A stretch of 8,829 nucleotides of DNA. It comes from Rhodospirillaceae bacterium. GTDB taxonomy: Bacteria > Pseudomonadota > Alphaproteobacteria > UBA828. The position numbers were made by a program, and so were the translations under genes. Location of the stretch: contig JAPPKP010000178.1 in the NCBI GenBank assembly GCA_028819955.1, positions 1 through 8,829 on the forward strand. Direction: 5' to 3'. Positions 5,556 through 8,829 of the stretch are shown piece by piece. The first letter of the stretch is position 1. Each line of letters begins with the position of its first letter. The notes below the pieces were generated by a model, which was given only the letters and a program-made list of their open reading frames with translations, ran no database searches and was not told where the DNA came from.

Positions 5556-6844
5556 GCGACGAAGACGGCCCAGAGTCTCCGTCGGCACCCGAGCCGCCGA
5601 GTCCGCAAGAGCCACAGGAGCAGCAAGAGCCGCAGGAACCGGCGGAGCCCGCCAGCGAGGAGCGGGCCGAGAGCAGGCGCCCTCGACTGCTCCCGGTGTG
5701 GCTTCTCCTCGGTGCAGCGGTGATCGCGGGCGGGGCGTGGGCAGTGACGGATCGTATGGGGGGCGAGTCGTCGCCCTCCGACGATACCTCCGTGCCACTC
5801 ATCACTGCATCGGCTGAGCCTTGGAAGGTCCGACCCGACGATCCGGGCGGCATGGAGATCCCGAACCAGGGCACGCTGATCTACGAGACCCTGACGACGG
5901 CTGATCCCGAGGAGGCTCCGGAGCGGATTCTGCCGCCGCCGGAGGAGCCCCTGAGTCCGCCGCTGCCCGAGGCCGACCGCGCCGAAGAGCTTGCGGTTGC
6001 GGCATCCGGTGCGGCGAACGAGGTCACGACACTGCGACCGGATTCGGGCGTCGTCGAAGAACCGGCGCCCCCGCTGATCGAGGAGGCAACGCCGGTTGAG
6101 CCTGAGCCATCCGAAATGGCCGTCATCCAGGAAGAACTCTTGACGGAACCCGAGAGGCCCGCCGAACCCGAGGCGCCGACGGATTTCATTGCGGTCGAGG
6201 AAGAGGCCCCGCTTGAACTGGAGCTTTCGGAAATCGACGGTATCCTGCTGCCGCCGCCACCCAAGCCCGGAACGCCGGCGGCTGCTCGAATAGAGGAGTC
6301 CCCGCTGCCGGGTCTCGATGAGCCGGCCATGACCGAAGCCCTTCGGCCGGAATTCGGGCCGGAGGTTGCGGGCGACGAGTTGCCGGAGCTTGAGCCCGAA
6401 ACGCTGGCCCTGATCGAGGACTTGCTGGAGCGAGAGCCTGAGGCACCGTCCGAGCCCGTGCTTTCGGAGGACGCAGACCCGGTGCCGCTGCCGCCCTACA
6501 AGCCGACGCGTATCGCCAGGGCAGCGCCGGCCGAACGCGAGACGACCGCAGCCCCGCGAGCGACTGCGCCGGAGCCTGAGCGATCCGACTCCCGCATCTG
6601 GCGCTACGTCCAGCTCGGTGCCGCCAATTCCCGGGTGCCGCTGGAGGGCCACTGGGAGATGCTGCGCCGCCGTCACCAGGACGTGCTGATCGGCCTCAGC
6701 CCGCTGATCATGCCGGTCGACAGCGGTACCAGCGGCATCACGTACCGGCTTCGCGCCGGTCCTCTCAGCGACCAGGCGGCGGCGCAGCGGGTCTGTGCGC
6801 AGTTGAAGGCGCGCGGGCTCGAGTGCTTCGTGCCCCGGGATTGA
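5552..6844 (+). CDS. SPOR-domain envelope protein with long acidic proline-rich stalk
   Basis: This 430-residue bitopic inner-membrane protein has a cytoplasmic tail rich in Pro and Glu (1-42), a membrane helix at about 47-66, a long periplasmic low-complexity stalk of Pro, Glu and Ala, and a C-terminal SPOR domain at about 350-429. [20 protein letters not shown] (92-111) just after the helix is a motif I associate with alphaproteobacterial SPOR proteins of this locus. The SPOR part shows YVQLGA (352-357), YRLRAGP (398-404) and [16 protein letters not shown], the two-strand and helix pattern of the fold. SPOR domains bind peptidoglycan stripped of stem peptides, usually at the division site, so a role in division or wall remodelling is likely. 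The start overlaps the argS stop as ATGA, with AGGAG five bases upstream. The stalk is compositionally extreme and cannot be aligned reliably. Confidence 0.88.
   Translation: MSDEDGPESPSAPEPPSPQEPQEQQEPQEPAEPASEERAESRRPRLLPVWLLLGAAVIAGGAWAVTDRMGGESSPSDDTSVPLITASAEPWKVRPDDPGGMEIPNQGTLIYETLTTADPEEAPERILPPPEEPLSPPLPEADRAEELAVAASGAANEVTTLRPDSGVVEEPAPPLIEEATPVEPEPSEMAVIQEELLTEPERPAEPEAPTDFIAVEEEAPLELELSEIDGILLPPPPKPGTPAAARIEESPLPGLDEPAMTEALRPEFGPEVAGDELPELEPETLALIEDLLEREPEAPSEPVLSEDADPVPLPPYKPTRIARAAPAERETTAAPRATAPEPERSDSRIWRYVQLGAANSRVPLEGHWEMLRRRHQDVLIGLSPLIMPVDSGTSGITYRLRAGPLSDQAAAQRVCAQLKARGLECFVPRD
5603..5647 (+). repeat. Five in-frame 9-base tandem units coding for (PQE)n
   Basis: Five units of nine bases occur head to tail: CCGCAAGAG, CCACAGGAG, CAGCAAGAG, CCGCAGGAA and CCGGCGGAG. 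They encode [15 protein letters not shown] at residues 18-32 of the SPOR protein, in its cytoplasmic tail. The units are diverged at third positions, so the array looks old and kept at protein level. Nine-base units allow length change without a frameshift. Confidence 0.7.
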
Positions 6845-6851
6845 GGCGGGC

Positions 6852-7886
6852 GTGACGCCACACGCCGCGCCGAGGGCGGTGGTGCTTGGCTGCGCGGGCA
6901 CGGCGCTCGACGCAAGCGAACACCGCTTCATGGCGGACGCCGATCCGGCTGGCTTCATCCTGTTCAAGCGCAACTGCGAGAGCCCGGAACAGGTGCGGTC
7001 CCTGGTCGCTTCGCTGCGCGATGCTGTCAGGCGGCCCGACGCGCCGGTGTTGATCGATCAGGAGGGCGGCCGGGTGGCCCGGCTCGGCCCGCCGCACTGG
7101 CGCGTGCCGCCCGCGCCTGCGCTTCTCGGTGCGTTGGCCAAGATCGATAGGGCCGCAGGCGAGCGCGCGGCCTGGCTGAGCGCCCGACTGGTGGCGGCGG
7201 ACCTGTATCCGCTCGGGATCACGGTCAACTGCGTTCCTATGCTGGACCTTCGCTTCGTCGAAGCCAGCGCGGTCATCGGCGATCGTTCGTTCGGCGCCGA
7301 TCCGCACGCGGTGATCCGGCTGGGACGCGCGGTCGCGGACGGCTTGCCCGCAGGCGGCATCGTGCCTGCCATCAAGCACATGCCTGGACACGGCCGGGCG
7401 ACTGCCGACAGCCACGCGGTGTTGCCGCGGGTCGAGACGTCGCTCGAGTCGCTCCGCGCCCGCGACTTTATGCCGTTCCGGGCGCTGCGCGACGTGCCGG
7501 CTGGTCTGACCTCCCATGTCTGTTACACGGCGCTGGATGCGGAGCGACCGGGCACGCTCTCCAGGACCGTGATCGAGGAAGCCGTGCGGAGCGCGATTGG
7601 TTTCGACGGCCTGCTCTTCAGCGACGACCTGTCCATGGGGGCGTTGACCGGCCCGGTCGGCGCACGGGCCACCGCCGCGCTCGCAGCCGGCTGCGACGTG
7701 GCTCTGCACTGCAACGGCAAGCGTGACGAAATGGAGGAAGTTGCGGCGGCGGTGCCGCGCCTCGCCGGCCGCGCACTGGCGCGATTCGAGCGCATGCAGT
7801 CTTCGCGGCAGCAACCCGAATCCTTCGATGAGGCCGACGGCCGCCGCGAGCTGGAGGCCTTGTTGGCCCGGGGGTCGCCCCAATGA
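6852..7886 (+). CDS. nagZ: Beta-N-acetylhexosaminidase (glycoside hydrolase family 3)
   Basis: This 344-residue enzyme removes N-acetylglucosamine from muropeptides during peptidoglycan recycling, in the cytoplasm in Gram-negative bacteria. Landmarks in order are GFILFKRN (34-41), VLIDQEGGRVARL (66-78), the family loop KHMPGHG (175-181) with DSH at 186-188 that supplies the catalytic His, and FSDDLSMGAL (256-265), whose first Asp (258) should be the nucleophile. No signal peptide is seen, as expected. Length is normal for proteobacterial NagZ. GTG at 6852 is used, seven bases after the SPOR gene stop, with GAGG five bases upstream overlapping that stop. Placement beside a peptidoglycan-binding SPOR protein fits a wall-metabolism theme. 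In some bacteria NagZ products induce AmpC beta-lactamase; no ampC or ampR is in this window. Confidence 0.95.
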   Translation: MTPHAAPRAVVLGCAGTALDASEHRFMADADPAGFILFKRNCESPEQVRSLVASLRDAVRRPDAPVLIDQEGGRVARLGPPHWRVPPAPALLGALAKIDRAAGERAAWLSARLVAADLYPLGITVNCVPMLDLRFVEASAVIGDRSFGADPHAVIRLGRAVADGLPAGGIVPAIKHMPGHGRATADSHAVLPRVETSLESLRARDFMPFRALRDVPAGLTSHVCYTALDAERPGTLSRTVIEEAVRSAIGFDGLLFSDDLSMGALTGPVGARATAALAAGCDVALHCNGKRDEMEEVAAAVPRLAGRALARFERMQSSRQQPESFDEADGRRELEALLARGSPQ

Positions 7887-8587
7887 TCGAGGCTTGGATT
7901 CTGGCCGCGTCGGTCTGGGTCATACCTGTGCTGTTCGCCATCACGCTGCACGAGGCCGCCCACGGGTGGGCCGCGCTCAAGCTCGGCGACGACACGGCGA
8001 AGCGGCTCGGCCGGGTGACGCTCAATCCGATCAAGCACGTCCATCCCGTGGGCACCATTCTGTTGCCGGGAGCGCTGATCGCCCTAGGCGCGCCATTCGT
8101 CTTCGGCTTCGCGAAGCCCGTGCCGGTCAATCCCGCGAGGCTTCGCAACCCCAGGGGCGGCATGGTCCTGGTGGCGCTTGCGGGACCGGGGATGAACATT
8201 CTACTGGCCTGCGTCTCGGCAATTCTGCTCCATGCTGCGACGGCGTTTCCGGCCTCGCTGGCCGAGTGGTGGCAAGCGACCTTCACCCTCGGCATCGTGA
8301 TCAATCTGGTGCTGGCCATCTTCAACATGTTGCCGGTGCCGCCGCTCGACGGCGGCCGCGTGGTGCACGGGCTGCTGCCCCCGCGCCATGCCGAGCGTTT
8401 CGCGCGACTCGAGCGCTTCGGTATAGTTGCCGTGCTGGTCGCGTTCTTTGTCGTGCCGCTGATAGCGGCGGAGTTCGGCAGCGCGTTGAATCCGCTGGCC
8501 GCGATCGTGCTGCCGCCGACGGCGGCGGGCTTCGAGTTGATCGTCGGACTGTTCGGCGTGGAGGCACTGGTGTCATGGTCGATTTGA
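7883..8587 (+). CDS. Site-2 protease family membrane metalloprotease (peptidase M50, short form)
   Basis: This 234-residue integral membrane protein belongs to the short site-2 protease branch without a PDZ domain. The zinc motif HEAAH is at 23-27 in the first helix (AITLHEAAHGWAALKLGD). The third ligand lies in NMLPVPPLDGGRV (148-160), with Asp156. GPGMNILLA (101-109) is the conserved motif of the intervening helix. About five or six hydrophobic segments are seen (roughly 5-22, 55-75, 95-118, 133-152, 180-198 and 214-230). All residues needed for catalysis are present. Such proteases cut membrane-embedded substrates, but no substrate is indicated here. The start overlaps the nagZ stop as ATGA. 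It sits between nagZ and scpA, which are adjacent in many alphaproteobacteria. It is not RseP: too short and lacking PDZ. Confidence 0.9.
   Translation: MIEAWILAASVWVIPVLFAITLHEAAHGWAALKLGDDTAKRLGRVTLNPIKHVHPVGTILLPGALIALGAPFVFGFAKPVPVNPARLRNPRGGMVLVALAGPGMNILLACVSAILLHAATAFPASLAEWWQATFTLGIVINLVLAIFNMLPVPPLDGGRVVHGLLPPRHAERFARLERFGIVAVLVAFFVVPLIAAEFGSALNPLAAIVLPPTAAGFELIVGLFGVEALVSWSI
8560..8564 (+). promoter_or_regulatory. Ribosome binding site of scpA, inside the protease gene
   Basis: GGAGG lies ten bases before the ATG at 8575, near the upper end of normal spacing. It supports a start 13 bases inside the upstream gene. Confidence 0.45.
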
Positions 8588-8829
8588 CACCGTTCGAAGA
8601 TGACACGCGCACGGGGGCCACGCCCGCGCGGGATCCCGGTGCGGCCGGCGACGAGCCCACGCTGATCGTCAATCTCGACGGCTTCGAGGGGCCGCTCGAC
8701 CTCCTGCTCACGCTCGCCCGCAACCAGAAGGTCGACCTCGCGCGCATCTCCATCCTGGCGCTTGCCGAGCAGTACCTGGACTACGTCGCCCAAGCGCGAC
8801 AGCTTCGCCTCGAGCTGGCGGCCAACTAT
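8575..8829 (+). CDS. scpA: Segregation and condensation protein A, N-terminal part (cut by window edge)
   Basis: The first 85 residues are present and the gene continues beyond the right edge. After a polar, probably flexible lead of about 30 residues comes the ScpA signature LIVNLDGFEGPLDLLLTLAR (30-49), then QKVDLARISILALAEQYLDYV (51-71), which is the N-terminal helical bundle that binds the coiled-coil neck of SMC. ScpA is the kleisin of the SMC-ScpA-ScpB condensin that organises and segregates the chromosome. scpB would be expected just downstream, as in related clusters, but lies outside the window. The ATG at 8575 overlaps the protease stop by 13 bases and has GGAGG ten bases upstream. 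The lead is longer than in Bacillus ScpA but usual for alphaproteobacteria. Confidence 0.94.
   Translation, partial: MVDLTPFEDDTRTGATPARDPGAAGDEPTLIVNLDGFEGPLDLLLTLARNQKVDLARISILALAEQYLDYVAQARQLRLELAANY

Noticed and set aside
3729..5798. 689-codon open frame on the minus strand, opposite argS
   Set aside because: argS on the plus strand is certain from HVGH and MSKR. The antisense protein is Arg/Ala/Pro-rich with no recognisable family, a normal by-product of high-GC codon use.
5390..6973. 527-codon minus-strand frame opposite the SPOR gene
   Set aside because: Arg-rich low-complexity translation mirroring the Pro/Glu-rich stalk; no domain and no ribosome site seen.
7618..8793. 391-codon minus-strand frame opposite nagZ, the protease and scpA
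   Set aside because: It crosses three firm plus-strand genes and its translation is low-complexity Arg/Ser/Ala sequence.
1..8829. CRISPR array, tRNA, rRNA, riboswitch or complete insertion sequence
   Set aside because: No regularly spaced repeats, no cloverleaf-like stretch, no transposase and no terminal inverted repeats were seen by reading. Coding density leaves no gap longer than 145 bases.

Overview
The window looks like an alphaproteobacterial chromosome segment, probably from a Rhodospirillales-like lineage. It is GC-rich, all convincing genes lie on the + strand, and the gene order dgt - argS - SPOR-domain protein - nagZ - (M50 protease) - scpA is a familiar alphaproteobacterial housekeeping cluster. 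The taxonomic guess rests on this order and on the protein sequences as I recall the families; no search was run.

Region 1 (1-144) holds no firm gene. It contains a possible promoter for the next module, and a short minus-strand reading frame runs off the left edge. Region 2 (145-722) is a HigB-HigA type II toxin-antitoxin pair with toxin first. Its base composition and use of AGG/AGA codons differ from the rest, and near-identical 14-base repeats flank it (118-131 and 774-787). Region 3 (723-866) is an intergenic stretch with a perfect 12-base palindrome and a good -35 box.

Region 4 (867-2596) is the least ordinary part. It holds three overlapping membrane-protein genes: a MotA/TolQ/ExbB-like proton-channel subunit, a one-span protein with an Asp at the start of its membrane helix (as in ExbD/TolR/MotB) carrying a beta-rich domain resembling the DUF2135/YfaP type, and a two-span protein of unknown function. 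Together they look like a small ion-driven motor or energiser complex with a non-standard periplasmic part.

Region 5 (2632-8829) is the housekeeping run: dNTP triphosphohydrolase (dgt), arginyl-tRNA synthetase (argS), an envelope SPOR protein, beta-N-acetylhexosaminidase (nagZ), a short site-2-type membrane protease, and the first 85 codons of scpA, cut by the right edge. From 867 on, genes overlap or lie within a few tens of bases, and I see no terminator, so genes 3-10 probably form one long transcript. The themes are nucleotide pool, translation, peptidoglycan binding/recycling and chromosome segregation, with the putative motor cassette leading the operon.
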